Part shown: in pieces, positions 55,464 through 64,000 of the stretch
Numbering within the stretch: position 1 is the first letter of the stretch
Layout: every line of letters starts with the position of its first letter
Source of the DNA: Palleronia abyssalis
Lineage (GTDB): Bacteria; Pseudomonadota; Alphaproteobacteria; Rhodobacterales; Rhodobacteraceae
Direction: 5' to 3'
NCBI RefSeq assembly: GCF_900302445.1
Contig: NZ_ONZF01000003.1
Span: 310,001-374,000 of the forward strand
DNA: 64,000 nucleotides
The notes under the pieces: model-generated
Told to the model about the DNA's origin: nothing
The model's input: only the letters and a program-made list of their open reading frames with translations
The model's database searches: none
Program-made: the position numbers and the translations under genes

Positions 55464-55533
55464 ACGCCCCTTGTCCCGCCGCCGTCCGGGCGGCATAGAA
55501 GGTGGACTGGAATACCACGTGGGGGAGGCGTTC

Positions 55534-56091
55534 GTGAGCAACCTGAAGATCGAGAAAGGGTCGTCCCGGCGGTCAGCCTATGACCTACGCGATCCGAACG
55601 CGGACACCATCGAGCGTCATACGCTGGCAGTGATCGTCGACAACGAGGCCGGCGTGCTGGCGCGAGTCATCGGCCTGTTCTCCGGGCGGGGTTACAACAT
55701 CGAAAGCCTGACGGTGGCCGAGATCGACCATACCGGTCACACCTCTCGCATCACCATCGTCACCACCGGGACGCCCGCCATCATCGACCAGATCAAGGCG
55801 CAGCTGGGGCGGATCGTTCCGGTTCACGAAGTCCACGATCTGACCGTCGAAGGCGCTAGCGTCGAACGTGAGCTTGCCTTGTTCAAGGTTTCGGGCGAAG
55901 GCGACAAGCGGGTCGAGGCGTTGCGTCTTGCGGATATCTTCCGCGCCAATGTCGTCGACAGCACGCTCAAGAACTTCACGTTCGAAATCACCGGATCGCC
56001 CGAAAAGATCGACGCCTTTGCGGACCTTATGCGCCCCCTGGGTCTGACCGAGATGGCCCGTACCGGTGTTGCGGCGTTGGCCCGCGGCTAG
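55534..56091 (+). CDS. ilvH: acetolactate synthase regulatory (small) subunit
   Basis: A 185-residue ACT-domain protein that activates the large subunit and gives it valine feedback control. It reads HTLAVIVDNEAGVLARVIGLFSGRGYNIESLTVAEIDHTGHTSRITIV (ACT, 27-75), then QIKAQLGRIVPVHEVHDLT, then the C-terminal half with ERELALFKVS. The start is GTG 55534 with GGGGGAGGC; the upstream frame is non-conserved. It is the partner of ilvI, displaced by the porin gene. The 70-bp gap after the porin has no clear terminator. Confidence 0.94.
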   Translation: MSNLKIEKGSSRRSAYDLRDPNADTIERHTLAVIVDNEAGVLARVIGLFSGRGYNIESLTVAEIDHTGHTSRITIVTTGTPAIIDQIKAQLGRIVPVHEVHDLTVEGASVERELALFKVSGEGDKRVEALRLADIFRANVVDSTLKNFTFEITGSPEKIDAFADLMRPLGLTEMARTGVAALARG

Positions 56092-56101
56092 GCCAGTCTT
56101 T

Positions 56102-56118
56102 GCCCTTTCGGGAAGGGC
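56102..56118 (+). terminator. small hairpin after ilvH
   Basis: GCCCTT and AAGGGC pair around TCGGG, 10 bases after the stop. It has no T run. The rest of 56119-56325 shows nothing I can name on either strand. Confidence 0.35.
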
Positions 56119-56325
56119 GCTGGCCCTTGGTCGCGTCGAGCGACAAATGTTCTTGGACGGCGGTTCGGGGGCTACGCGGTGCGGAACGACAGCGCCACGG
56201 GATGCAAAGGGCTCGTTCAGAGGTATCGCCGGTATCGGACCAAATGTCTGCGCCGTCGGATTCGAAAGCCAATCGGTTCAGGCCTGACCGGCGATGCCGC
56301 TCCCTAAGCTGTCAGGCCCGGGCAT

Positions 56326-56356
56326 AGAGAAACCCGCCCAGCTCGCGCCGGGCGGG
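56326..56356 (-). terminator. intrinsic terminator after the EF-hand gene
   Basis: On the minus strand, arms CCCGCCC and GGGCGGG enclose a 10-base loop and are followed by TTTCTCT, 16 bases after the stop. It suits the small secreted EF-hand gene. Confidence 0.7.
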
Positions 56357-56372
56357 ATCGTCTCAGAAAAAA

Positions 56373-56648
56373 TCAGTCGTCGACGCCGATCTCGTTCTCG
56401 AACCCGTCCGTCGGTTCGGCGATATCGTCCAGCGCGTAGCCGTCGCCTTCGAACGTGCCCGTCTCGTTTTCCTGCAGGAAGCCATCCTGGTTCAGGTCAT
56501 AGGTGTTGAACTGATCCTCGGTCAGGCCCTCGTTATAGCCTGAAAGCGTCCCGAAATCATAGCCGTCGGTGTCTTCGTCCATGTCCTGGGCGACGGCAAA
56601 GCCTGTCGTGAGACCGACGACGGCGATGGTGGCAGCAATCGTTTTCAT
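56373..56648 (-). CDS. secreted single EF-hand, acidic protein
   Basis: A 91-residue protein with a signal peptide (MKTIAATIAVVGLTTGFAVA, cleaved before QDM) and a very acidic mature part. One EF-hand-like loop is clear: DLNQDGFLQENE (Asp, Asn, Asp, Gly, Leu, then Glu at position 12), so one calcium site is expected. The rest is Asp/Glu/Gly rich. A periplasmic calcium binder is likely. It sits alone between ilvH and the cox-like genes. No partner is obvious. Confidence 0.78.
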   Translation of the reverse strand: MKTIAATIAVVGLTTGFAVAQDMDEDTDGYDFGTLSGYNEGLTEDQFNTYDLNQDGFLQENETGTFEGDGYALDDIAEPTDGFENEIGVDD

Positions 56649-56797
56649 CCTGGTACTCCTTCACTCGTTAACGCGGCGACGGTGCCTGCGGCACGATGGC
56701 CGGATTGACTGACGAACAAGAAGAAGTCCGGCGTTGTTCCCGGGGCAGACGCCATCCACCTGCCGCAAACTGACGCGGTGATTGTCGGAGACTTGAA

Positions 56798-56821
56798 CGC
56801 GCCCCCGGGTCCGGAGGCGCG
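56798..56821 (-). terminator. hairpin after the coxM-like gene
   Basis: On the minus strand, 10-bp arms CGCGCCTCCG and CGGGGGCGCG (one T-G pair) enclose GACC, 20 bases after the coxM-like stop. No T run follows, so Rho-independent termination is not certain. Confidence 0.55.
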
Positions 56822-56841
56822 CAAATCAGCCGTCCGAACCC

Positions 56842-57630
56842 TCAGCAGGCGGCCACGGCCCGCTTGGTCATGACCTTCACCAGATGCGCGCGGTAGTCGC
56901 CGGTTCCGTGCAGGTCCGAGATCATGCCCGATCCGTCCGGCGTCGCCAGCCCGTCGACCGCTTCGGCCGAGAAGTTGCCCGACAGCGCTTCCTCCGCCTC
57001 GGTCCAGCGGAACACTCCACTTTCGGACGCCCCGGTCACGGCCACGCGCACGCCATCGCCGTATCTCGCGACGAAGACCGCCGTCAGCGGGAAGCGCGAG
57101 GCAGGCTGGATGAACTTGGCATAGTGCGCAGCGTCGGGGATTTGCATCTTCACCGCCGTCACGATCTCGCCCTCTTCCAGCGCGGTCATGAACATGCCTT
57201 GGAAGAACTCGTCAGCCGGGATTTCACGCCGGTCCGTCACGATCACGCCTTTCGAGGCCAGCGTCCCCGCCGGATAGCAGGCCGAGGGGTCGTTGTTGGC
57301 GACCGAACCACCGATGGTCCCGCGCGAACGCACCGACGGATCGCCGATCCGACCCGCCAGAGATGAGATCGCTGGATAGCTTTCAGCGGTCTCGCGCATC
57401 ACGGTGGCGTGGGTGGTCGCGCCGCCGATCCAAAGCTCGCTGCCCTCGACGCGCACGCCTTTCATTTCCTCGATGGCGGACAGGCTGACCACCTTCGACG
57501 GCATCGCCAGCCGCTGCTTCATCGTCGGCATCAGCGTCTGCCCGCCCGAGAAGGCCAGCGCCTCTTCCGTCTTCAGGCTGTCCACGGCCGCTTGGATGCT
57601 GGTCGGCCGGTCGAATTCGAAATCATACAT
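56842..57630 (-). CDS. coxM: xanthine-oxidase family FAD-binding subunit (CoxM-like)
   Basis: A 262-residue flavoprotein subunit of the molybdenum hydroxylase family. FAD-binding motifs are SGGQTLMPTMK (28-38, the usual AGGQSL.P.M form) and TIGGSVANND (105-114). It passes electrons from the [2Fe-2S] subunit. The start at 57630 gives MYDFEFDRPTS, the family beginning; an earlier Met at 57678 has no ribosome site. It is the last gene of the coxG-S-L-M operon, 59 bp after coxL. Confidence 0.9.
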   Translation of the reverse strand: MYDFEFDRPTSIQAAVDSLKTEEALAFSGGQTLMPTMKQRLAMPSKVVSLSAIEEMKGVRVEGSELWIGGATTHATVMRETAESYPAISSLAGRIGDPSVRSRGTIGGSVANNDPSACYPAGTLASKGVIVTDRREIPADEFFQGMFMTALEEGEIVTAVKMQIPDAAHYAKFIQPASRFPLTAVFVARYGDGVRVAVTGASESGVFRWTEAEEALSGNFSAEAVDGLATPDGSGMISDLHGTGDYRAHLVKVMTKRAVAAC

Positions 57631-57689
57631 CTTTTCTATCCCTATCGATGCGGCGGGGCCCAACTGGGCACCCGCCATGGGGAGGTTCC

Positions 57690-60122
57690 TCAGACCGAGC
57701 GGCCCTCGGCCGTATCCGTCGAGCGGGCGGCGGGCTGTGCCGCGCCCATGTTGGCCTTCGCGCCCTGCATCGCCGCCCAGACCCGGTCGGGGCTGGCCGG
57801 CATGTTGATGTGGGGCACGTCGTAGCCGCCCCGATGCAGCGCGTCGATGACCGCGTTGATGACCGCGGGCGGCGATCCGATGGCCCCGGCCTCGCCGCAG
57901 CCCTTCACGCCCAGCGGGTTGTGGGTACAGGGCGTGACGCAGGAATGGTCCACCTTGAACATCGGCAGATCGGTCGAGCGTGGCATGGCATAATCCATGT
58001 AGCTGGCCGAGATCAGCTGCCCGTCTTCGTCATAGGCGCAATTCTCCCACAACGCCTGTCCGATACCTTGCGCCAAACCGCCGTGAACCTGACCTTCGAC
58101 GATCATCGGATTGATGACGTTGCCGAAATCGTCCGCCGCGGTGAAGCCCATGACCTCGACCCGGCCGGTTTCCTCGTCCACCTCGACCTCGCAGGCATAG
58201 CCGCCCGAGGGGTAGGTGAAGTTCGCGGGGTCGTAGAACGCCGTCTCCTCCAGCCCGGGCTCGATATCCTCCAGCGGGTAGTTGTGGGGGACATACGCCG
58301 CCAGCGTGACATCGCCCCAGGCGACCGACTTGTCGGTGCCCGCGACGGTGAAGGCCCCGTCCTTCAGCTCGATATCCCCCTCGCTGGCCTCCATCAGGTG
58401 GGCCGCGATCTTCTTGGCCTTGTTGATGATCTTCTCGGCCGCGCGGACCATCGCGCTGCCGCCCACGGCGATGGATCGCGAGCCATAGGTGCCCATGCCC
58501 ATCGGGGTTCGGGCGGTGTCGCCATGCACGATCTCGACCTGGTCGGCATCGATCCCGATCATTTCCGAGATCACCTGCGCGAATGTCGTCTCGTGCCCCT
58601 GCCCGTGGCTGTGGCTGCCGGTCATCACGACGATGCCGCCGGTGGCGTTCACCCGAACCGTTGCGCTCTCGTAGAGACCCGCCCGCGCGCCCAGCTGCCC
58701 GACAAGGTTCGACGGCGCGATGCCGCACGCCTCGATATAATGGGCGATGCCATAGCCGCGCAGCTTGCCGTTCTTCTTCGACTCGGCCGCACGCGCCTCG
58801 AAGCCCGCGTGGTCCGAGACTTCCAGCACCTTGTCCATGGTCGCGTGATAGTCGCCGGTGTCGTATTCGACGGCGACCGGGGTGGCGTATGGGAACTCGG
58901 TGATGAAGTTCTGCCGGCGCAGCGCGATCGGATCCACGCCCAGTTCGCGCGCAGCCTTGTCCACCACGCGTTCAAGCTGGAACGTCGCCTCAGGGCGTCC
59001 CGCGCCGCGATAGGCGTCGACGGGGACGGTGTTAGTGAAGACCGCCTTCACGTTCACATAGATCAGCGGCGTCTTGTAGTTGCCCGCCATCAGCGTGCCG
59101 TGCAGCCATGTCGGGACCGAAGGCGCGAAGGTCGACAAATACGCGCCCATGTTCGCGTAGGTTTCGGTCCGAAGGGCGGTGAAGTTGTTGTCCGCGTCCA
59201 GCGCCAGTTCGATCTTGGTGACGTGGTCGCGGCCATGGGCGTCCGACATGAACGCCTCGGACCGGCTGGACGTCCACTTGACGGGACGGCGCAACTGCTT
59301 GGCGGCAAAGGTACAGAACGCTTCCTCGGCATAGTGGAAGATCTTGGTGCCGAAGCCGCCGCCTACGTCGGGGGCGACCACGCGCAGCTTGTGCTCGGGA
59401 ATGCCCAACACAAAGGCCCCCATCAGAAGCCGAATCACATGCGGGTTCTGCGAGGTGGTGTACAGCGTCGACTCGCCCGAATGGGCGGCATAGTCGCCCA
59501 CGGCCACCCGCGGCTCCATCGGGTTGGCGACCATGCGGTTGTTCACCAACTCCAGCGTGGTGACATGCGCGGCATCCTTGATCGCCTGGTCGACGGCCTC
59601 GCGGTTATCCTCGACGAAGCCCCAGTCGTAACACAGGTTCGAGGTCAGATCGTCGTGGACCTTCGGCGCCCCCTCCTGAACGGCGGCCTTCATGTCCATG
59701 ACGGCCGGAAGGTCCTCGATATCGGGCATGATTGCTTCGGCCGCGTCACGGGCCTGAGCGAGGCTTTCGGCCACCACCACGGCAATCGGGTCGCCCACAT
59801 GGCGCACCTTGCCTTCCGCCAGAATCGGATGCTTGGGCTCCTGCATGGGCTGGCCGTCGATCGAGGTGATCTGCCAGCCGCAGGGAATGCCGCCGACGCC
59901 GTCGAAATCCTTGGCGGTGAAGACCCGCAGCACCCCCGGCATCCCTTCGGCGGCCGACGTGTCGATCCCGTTGATCTTCCCGTGGGCCACGTCCGAGCGC
60001 AGGAAATACGCGTAGGCCTGGCCGTGCAGGTTGATGTCGTCCGTATATTGCCCGGTTCCGCTCAGGAACCGGATATCTTCGCGCCGTTTCGAGCTGGCGC
60101 CGATGCCACCATCTTTAGGCAT
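57690..60122 (-). CDS. coxL: molybdopterin-binding large subunit, form II CO dehydrogenase-like (CoxL)
   Basis: An 810-residue molybdenum hydroxylase large subunit. The active-site loop reads AYRGAGR at residues 370-376, which is the form II signature; form I enzymes proven to oxidise CO have AYRCSFR. Other family segments include [28 protein letters not shown] and [20 protein letters not shown], with the MCD and Mo ligand Glu near GCGEAG. It could oxidise CO poorly or another substrate entirely. It needs CoxS, CoxM and Mo-cofactor assembly genes; no coxDEF are in the window. Confidence 0.9.
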   Translation of the reverse strand: MPKDGGIGASSKRREDIRFLSGTGQYTDDINLHGQAYAYFLRSDVAHGKINGIDTSAAEGMPGVLRVFTAKDFDGVGGIPCGWQITSIDGQPMQEPKHPILAEGKVRHVGDPIAVVVAESLAQARDAAEAIMPDIEDLPAVMDMKAAVQEGAPKVHDDLTSNLCYDWGFVEDNREAVDQAIKDAAHVTTLELVNNRMVANPMEPRVAVGDYAAHSGESTLYTTSQNPHVIRLLMGAFVLGIPEHKLRVVAPDVGGGFGTKIFHYAEEAFCTFAAKQLRRPVKWTSSRSEAFMSDAHGRDHVTKIELALDADNNFTALRTETYANMGAYLSTFAPSVPTWLHGTLMAGNYKTPLIYVNVKAVFTNTVPVDAYRGAGRPEATFQLERVVDKAARELGVDPIALRRQNFITEFPYATPVAVEYDTGDYHATMDKVLEVSDHAGFEARAAESKKNGKLRGYGIAHYIEACGIAPSNLVGQLGARAGLYESATVRVNATGGIVVMTGSHSHGQGHETTFAQVISEMIGIDADQVEIVHGDTARTPMGMGTYGSRSIAVGGSAMVRAAEKIINKAKKIAAHLMEASEGDIELKDGAFTVAGTDKSVAWGDVTLAAYVPHNYPLEDIEPGLEETAFYDPANFTYPSGGYACEVEVDEETGRVEVMGFTAADDFGNVINPMIVEGQVHGGLAQGIGQALWENCAYDEDGQLISASYMDYAMPRSTDLPMFKVDHSCVTPCTHNPLGVKGCGEAGAIGSPPAVINAVIDALHRGGYDVPHINMPASPDRVWAAMQGAKANMGAAQPAARSTDTAEGRSV

Positions 60123-60182
60123 GTCGTCTCCTCCCCTCGGGGTCAGATTTTCGGATCGAAAATCTGGTCCCCCGTCATGATT

Positions 60183-60665
60183 TCACTCGGCCGCGACGGG
60201 CTGAACGTCCTGCCCCGATGCCGCCTGCACCGCCTTGATGATGTTGTGGTAGCCTGTGCAGCGGCAGATATTGCCCTCCAGGTGATGCCGGATCTCGGCC
60301 TCGCTGGGGGACGGGTTCTCCTTCAGCAGCGCGGTCGCCGCCATGACCATGCCGGGCGTGCAAAAGCCGCACTGAAGGCCGTGATGCTCTTGGAACGCGG
60401 CCTGCATCGTGGACAGCGATCCATCGGCGTTGGCCATACCTTCGATGGTGGTGATCTCGGCCCCCTCGCACTCCACCGCCAGGACCGAGCACGACTTCAC
60501 CGGCTCGCCGTTCATGTGGATGGTACACGCGCCGCACTGGCTGGTGTCGCATCCCACATGGGTGCCCGTCAGGCGCAGGGTCTGCCGGATGAAATCCACC
60601 AGAAGCGTTCGGCCTTCGACCTCGCCCGAAACGGCGCGGCCGTTGACCTTCATGTCGACTTTCAT
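60183..60665 (-). CDS. coxS: [2Fe-2S] subunit of the molybdenum hydroxylase (CoxS-like)
   Basis: A 160-residue subunit with two [2Fe-2S] clusters: plant-ferredoxin type Cys39, Cys44, Cys47, Cys59 ([13 protein letters not shown] and KSCS), and the second Cys99, Cys102, Cys134, Cys136 (QCGFCTPG and NICRCTGY). All eight ligands are present. It shuttles electrons from the Mo site to FAD. The start at 60665 follows GGGAGGATTTTCGC. It is the second gene of the operon, 28 bp after coxG and 60 bp before coxL. Confidence 0.93.
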   Translation of the reverse strand: MKVDMKVNGRAVSGEVEGRTLLVDFIRQTLRLTGTHVGCDTSQCGACTIHMNGEPVKSCSVLAVECEGAEITTIEGMANADGSLSTMQAAFQEHHGLQCGFCTPGMVMAATALLKENPSPSEAEIRHHLEGNICRCTGYHNIIKAVQAASGQDVQPVAAE

Positions 60666-60693
60666 GCGAAAATCCTCCCTCTCAATCTTGCTG

Positions 60694-61224
60694 TCATTCG
60701 GCCGAGCCGCGCCCGAACCATCCCTTTTTCTTTGCGGGCTCACCGCCTTCGCCGCCGGCCATCTCTGGCTCGGACTCCGTGCCTGGCCCTTCGACCTGGG
60801 CCTTGAAGTCCTCGAAGAACTGATCGGCCATCTTCTTGGCGAAACCGTCGATGATGCGGCTGCCAAGCTGCGCCAGCTTGCCGCCCACCTTGGCCTCGAC
60901 ATCGTAATCCAGACGGGTCTTGCCGTCTTCCTCGGTCAGGACGCATTTCGCCCCGCCCTTCGCGAATCCCGCGGCGCCGCCCTTGCCCTCGCCTTCCAGC
61001 GTCAGGCTTTCGGGGGCGTTCATATCGTTGAGGTGGACCTTCCCCTTGAACGTGGCCTTCACGGGTCCGACCTTCTGGACGACGGTCGCGTCGAACCCAT
61101 CCTCGGGGTTTCCGGCCATCTCCTGGCAGCCGGGCACGCATTCCTTCAGGACGTCGGGGTTCAGCAGTGCCGCCCAGACCTCTTCCCTAGGCGCATCGAT
61201 GATGCGGTGTCCGCTCAGTTCCAT
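60694..61224 (-). CDS. coxG: CoxG-like SRPBCC protein
   Basis: A 176-residue protein. Residues 1-145 form an SRPBCC (START-like) fold beginning [23 protein letters not shown], as in CoxG, which helps membrane recruitment of CO dehydrogenase in some species. The C-terminal tail ([23 protein letters not shown]) is low complexity and basic, possibly a membrane anchor. It is the first gene of the operon. The 271-bp gap to the divergent response-regulator gene must hold both promoters; nothing specific is seen in it. Confidence 0.87.
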   Translation of the reverse strand: MELSGHRIIDAPREEVWAALLNPDVLKECVPGCQEMAGNPEDGFDATVVQKVGPVKATFKGKVHLNDMNAPESLTLEGEGKGGAAGFAKGGAKCVLTEEDGKTRLDYDVEAKVGGKLAQLGSRIIDGFAKKMADQFFEDFKAQVEGPGTESEPEMAGGEGGEPAKKKGWFGRGSAE

Positions 61225-61495
61225 ATGGGTGCCTCCCCTTTTTTCGACGAGATGCTACGGCGCCGCGTGGGGCCCGCGATATGCGACCTATGGACAGGTC
61301 GTTCGGGGTCCGGCTCCCGCGCGGGCCAAGCCGTGGCGGCGTAGATCTCTGCACCCCGACACTCAGCGCTTCGCGGGGTTCGCCGTCAACCTTATATCCC
61401 GGCAAAGGCGATGCGAAATGAACGGCGGCGGCCTGTCCGGCCCCCCGACTTTGGCAGCGGATGACCGCGCCCCCGGAATCGCGTAGGCTGCCGTC

Positions 61496-62170
61496 ATGCT
61501 GGACCAAGCCACCCCCGCCCGCCGAGCGCTGGTGATCGACGATCACCCGATGTTCTGCGACGCGCTGGAACTGACCTTGCGCGACTGCGCAGGGTTCGCC
61601 GACATCGCCACGGCGGACTCGCTGGCCGGGGGGCTGGACGCGCTCGACGCGGGGGGCGGGTGCGACCTGATCGTGCTGGATCTCAACCTGCCCGACGTCA
61701 CTGGCCTCGACGGGCTACTGCGGCTGAAATCCCGCGCCCCGGGCACGCCGGTCATCGTCGTCTCGTCGATGACCGAGAATGCAATCATCGCGTCGGCGAT
61801 GAAGGCGGGTGCCGCGGGCTATGTGCCCAAGCACAGCCCCCATTCCGAATTCCGCGCCGCGATCGCGCGCATCCTGGACGGCGGCACCTACCTGCCCGAG
61901 CAGTTCGTGGACGTCGCCGAGCCTGCGGACGGTCCCGACCCGGTCAGCCGGCTGGCCTCACTGACGCCGCAGCAGGCGCGCATCCTCGACCTGATCTGCG
62001 ACGGCAAGCTGAACAAGCAGATCGCCTTCGACCTGTCCATCGCCGAAACGACCGTGAAAGCGCATGTCACCGCCATCATGCGCAAGCTGTCGGTCCAGTC
62101 GCGCACCCAGGCGGTGCTGGTCGCGCAAGAGGCCCGGTTCACGTCGATCTTGCCCGGCAGGCAAAACTGA
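61496..62170 (+). CDS. NarL/LuxR-type response regulator
   Basis: A 224-residue two-component regulator. The receiver has Asp pair 15-16 (VIDDHP), phosphorylated Asp62 (VLDLNLPD), and Lys112 (VPKHSP). The output is a LuxR-type helix-turn-helix at about 155-210 (LTPQQARILDLICDGKLNKQIAFDLSIAETTVKAHVTAIMRKL). It is divergent from coxG and followed 54 bp later by the FIST gene and then a PAS kinase, so it is likely the output of that pair, DNA-binding. Confidence 0.92.
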   Translation: MLDQATPARRALVIDDHPMFCDALELTLRDCAGFADIATADSLAGGLDALDAGGGCDLIVLDLNLPDVTGLDGLLRLKSRAPGTPVIVVSSMTENAIIASAMKAGAAGYVPKHSPHSEFRAAIARILDGGTYLPEQFVDVAEPADGPDPVSRLASLTPQQARILDLICDGKLNKQIAFDLSIAETTVKAHVTAIMRKLSVQSRTQAVLVAQEARFTSILPGRQN

Positions 62171-62223
62171 ACGATCCTGCCCCGCGGGAGGAAACCGCAA
62201 TCCACAGGACGGATCCAGCAGCC

Positions 62224-63384
62224 ATGGCGTCGCCCGTGCAGGGCCAGGTCCCGCACGTCCTGATGCGCTGTGCCATCACCAAGGGCCAGCCGTTCGCGAA
62301 GATCGTCGCCCGGCTCGACGGAACGCCCCTTGCGCAGTTGTTCCTGTTTGTCGGACCCACCGCCGATTTCGACCACGTCGTCGCCGAGGCCGCCCGCGCC
62401 TATCCCGACATTCCCACCGTCGCGTGCACCACGGCGGGCGAGATCGGGCCCATGGGCTATGCCGAGGACACCATCATCGCGGTCGGCCTTCCGGACCGCG
62501 ATTTCGCCACCTCCGTGATCCTGGCACCTTCCCTCGACAGGCTGCACGGGCACGGCCTGACCGATCGCGTCGTTCAGGCCCGGGTCGAACTGACGGGACG
62601 GCGCCCGGGCTTCCCGACCGCATTCGCCTTCGCGATGATCGACGGCCTGTCGCGACGCGAGGACGCCGTGCTGTCGCAGATCGCACCGGCACTGGGGCCT
62701 CTGCCCCTGTTCGGCGGGTCGGCCGGCGACGGGCGCGCGTTCGGCCGTACGAAACTGGGCCTGAACGGGACCGTCCACGACAATGCCGCGATCCTGTCGC
62801 TGGTGACCACGGCGTGCCGCGCGCAGGTCTTCAGCCTCGATCACATGACACCCACCCCGACGCGCATGGTCGTCACCGCCGCCGACCCCGAAACGCGCTG
62901 CGTGAAGCAGATCAACGGCGCACCGGCCGCGAGCGAATACGCCCGCCTGATAGGCACCGATCCCGCCCAGCTCGATACGTTCACCTTCGCCTCGCACCCC
63001 GTCGTGGTCCGGCTGGGCGACACCCACCATGTCCGTGCGATCCAGCGGGTGACTCCCGGGGGGGATCTGGTTTTCTTCTCGGCGATCGAGGAAGGGATGG
63101 TTCTGTCGGTCGCGCGTTCCTCGGACATGGCGGGGCATCTGCACCGGGAACTCGCGGGTCTGGGGCGCCATGGTCCTCCGGCGGACATCCTGGGCTGCGA
63201 TTGCATCCTGCGCCGGATCGAGGCCGAGCAATCCCAGCAAAGCCACCGGGTGTCGGAGATTCTCGCGCGGCACCGCGTCGTCGGCTTTTCCACCTATGGC
63301 GAGCAGATCGGGCCGATGCACGTCAACCACACCATGACCGGCGTGGCGCTTTATCCCCCGCCGCACACGGCAGACCCGGCATGA
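62224..63384 (+). CDS. FIST-domain sensor protein (NosP-like)
   Basis: A 386-residue protein with FIST N (about 20-210) and FIST C (about 215-370) domains; visible landmarks are TVACTTAGEIGPMGYAEDTIIAVGLP, the GGSAGDGRAFGRT loop and VVGFSTYGEQIGPMHVNHTMTGVALY. In Pseudomonas, NosP is a FIST protein that binds haem and nitric oxide and controls the NahK kinase; the gene order here (FIST, then PAS kinase) is the same. Haem binding is inferred only. The start is ATG 62224, with a strong GGGAGG 31-37 bases upstream that suits no ATG. Its stop overlaps the kinase start (ATGA). Confidence 0.85.
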   Translation: MASPVQGQVPHVLMRCAITKGQPFAKIVARLDGTPLAQLFLFVGPTADFDHVVAEAARAYPDIPTVACTTAGEIGPMGYAEDTIIAVGLPDRDFATSVILAPSLDRLHGHGLTDRVVQARVELTGRRPGFPTAFAFAMIDGLSRREDAVLSQIAPALGPLPLFGGSAGDGRAFGRTKLGLNGTVHDNAAILSLVTTACRAQVFSLDHMTPTPTRMVVTAADPETRCVKQINGAPAASEYARLIGTDPAQLDTFTFASHPVVVRLGDTHHVRAIQRVTPGGDLVFFSAIEEGMVLSVARSSDMAGHLHRELAGLGRHGPPADILGCDCILRRIEAEQSQQSHRVSEILARHRVVGFSTYGEQIGPMHVNHTMTGVALYPPPHTADPA

Positions 63385-64000
63385 GCGATGCACCCGGACT
63401 GATCGACCCCGCCGACCCCGTCGAGGTCCAGAACGCCAAGCTGATGCGCATCGCGCAATCGCTGATGCGCAAGGTCGAACAAGCCGGCAGCGACCCCGGC
63501 CTCGCCTATTCCCAGTTCGAGCGTGCGGCCCTTCTGGAGGCGCAGGTCCGCCAGCGCACCGTCGACCTGGAACGCACGCTTGCCCTGCTGCACGAGGCCA
63601 ACGCCGCGGCCGAGGCGGCACGGTCGAACATGGCCGAGGCCGTGGAGTCGGTGCAGGAGGGATTTGCGCTGTTCGATCACTCGGACCACCTGGTCATGTC
63701 GAACTCGCGCTTCTGCCGCGAGATCGCCGACATCGTCCCCCGGATCGAACCCGGGCTACCCTTTGCCGACTATGTCGCGCTGGTGTCGCAGTCGATCTAT
63801 CTGGCGCTGCCGGAAGGCGAAACGCGGGCGCAGTGGATGGCCCGCCGGATGGCACGGCACGCCGACGACAGCACCGTGTTCAACGTCCGCCTCACCCGGG
63901 ACCGCTGGCTTCAGGTGGGCGAGCACCGCACCGCCTCGGGCGGAACCGTGATCCTGCAGACCGACGTGTCCGAGATCATGCGCGCCGAGCGGGTCAAACG
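63381..64000 (+). CDS. PAS-domain sensor histidine kinase (NahK-like), 5' part
   Basis: The first 206 residues are present; the gene runs off the window. After a short acidic N-terminus comes a predicted coiled coil (about 17-95, VQNAKLMRIAQSLMRKVEQ ... LEAQVRQRTVDLERTLALLHEANAAAEAARS), then a PAS domain starting ESVQEGFALFDHSDHLVMSNSRF and including RTASGGTVILQTDVSEI. The kinase core lies beyond the edge. Overlap with the FIST stop (ATGA) and the PAS style suggest a NahK-type partner of the NosP-like protein. The kinase function is therefore inferred. Confidence 0.82.
   Translation, partial: MSDAPGLIDPADPVEVQNAKLMRIAQSLMRKVEQAGSDPGLAYSQFERAALLEAQVRQRTVDLERTLALLHEANAAAEAARSNMAEAVESVQEGFALFDHSDHLVMSNSRFCREIADIVPRIEPGLPFADYVALVSQSIYLALPEGETRAQWMARRMARHADDSTVFNVRLTRDRWLQVGEHRTASGGTVILQTDVSEIMRAERVK

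Noticed and set aside
57648-60806. Very long plus-strand frame opposite coxL and coxS
   Set aside because: It reads exactly antisense to well-conserved coxL, and its translation is His/Arg-rich without family features. It is typical of high-GC third-position bias.

Overview
The window is about 64 kb of high-GC DNA (GC clearly above 60 percent) from an alphaproteobacterium, most probably Rhodobacteraceae (Roseobacter group). The lineage call rests on several points: an RpoH with the QKKLFFNLR box; a dnaG-rpoD pair; a tRNA-His with A73 and no encoded G-1; Bpt-type arginyl/leucyl-protein transferase, DUF2852 and HlyU-like small proteins; and the GlpX-PyrE and RadA-CvpA pairs. Coding density is very high, with many ATGA start/stop overlaps. 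Nothing looks like prophage, IS elements, CRISPR or rRNA.

Layout. 1-7.4 kb: end of an alpha/beta hydrolase, then an Anbu-type proteasome-like peptidase and its usual partners (transglutaminase, alpha-E protein, permuted ATP-grasp), split by a PRC-barrel protein and an MprF-like membrane protein. 7.0-13 kb: a BLUF blue-light sensor heads a run of DNA-damage exonuclease, ATP-dependent ligase, amidohydrolase and oligopeptidase F. 13-23.5 kb: small unknowns, an oxidoreductase, rpoH, a RluD-type pseudouridine synthase, tRNA-His, rpoD, dnaG and a fasciclin protein. 23.8-26.5 kb: a TadG/TadE-like surface operon. 27-36 kb: hom, glpX, pyrE, dnaB, alr, radA and cvpA. 36-46 kb: EamA and LysE exporters, a Flp-like small pilin, YebC, an anion permease, glnE, DUF2852, RDD and Bpt. 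46-52 kb: a Cys-rich copper-storage-like protein, a TRAP transporter and a YihY membrane protein. 52-56 kb: an attenuated ilvI-porin-ilvH locus. 56-61 kb: an EF-hand protein and a form II CO-dehydrogenase-like cluster (coxG-S-L-M). 61.5-64 kb: a LuxR-type response regulator, a FIST (NosP-like) sensor and the start of a PAS sensor kinase.

Strongest leads: (i) a complete transcription-attenuation leader before ilvI, with leader peptide MAILLVVRSDRHAG followed by a GC-rich terminator; (ii) a maltoporin-family gene sitting between ilvI and ilvH; (iii) a phase-locked array of ten 11-bp repeats between the exonuclease and ligase genes; (iv) twin 19-bp palindromes in the glnE/DUF2852 divergent promoter; (v) the split Anbu system; (vi) a NosP/NahK-like gas-sensing pair divergent from a molybdenum hydroxylase cluster. 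All functions are inferred by reading translated sequence; no database search was run.
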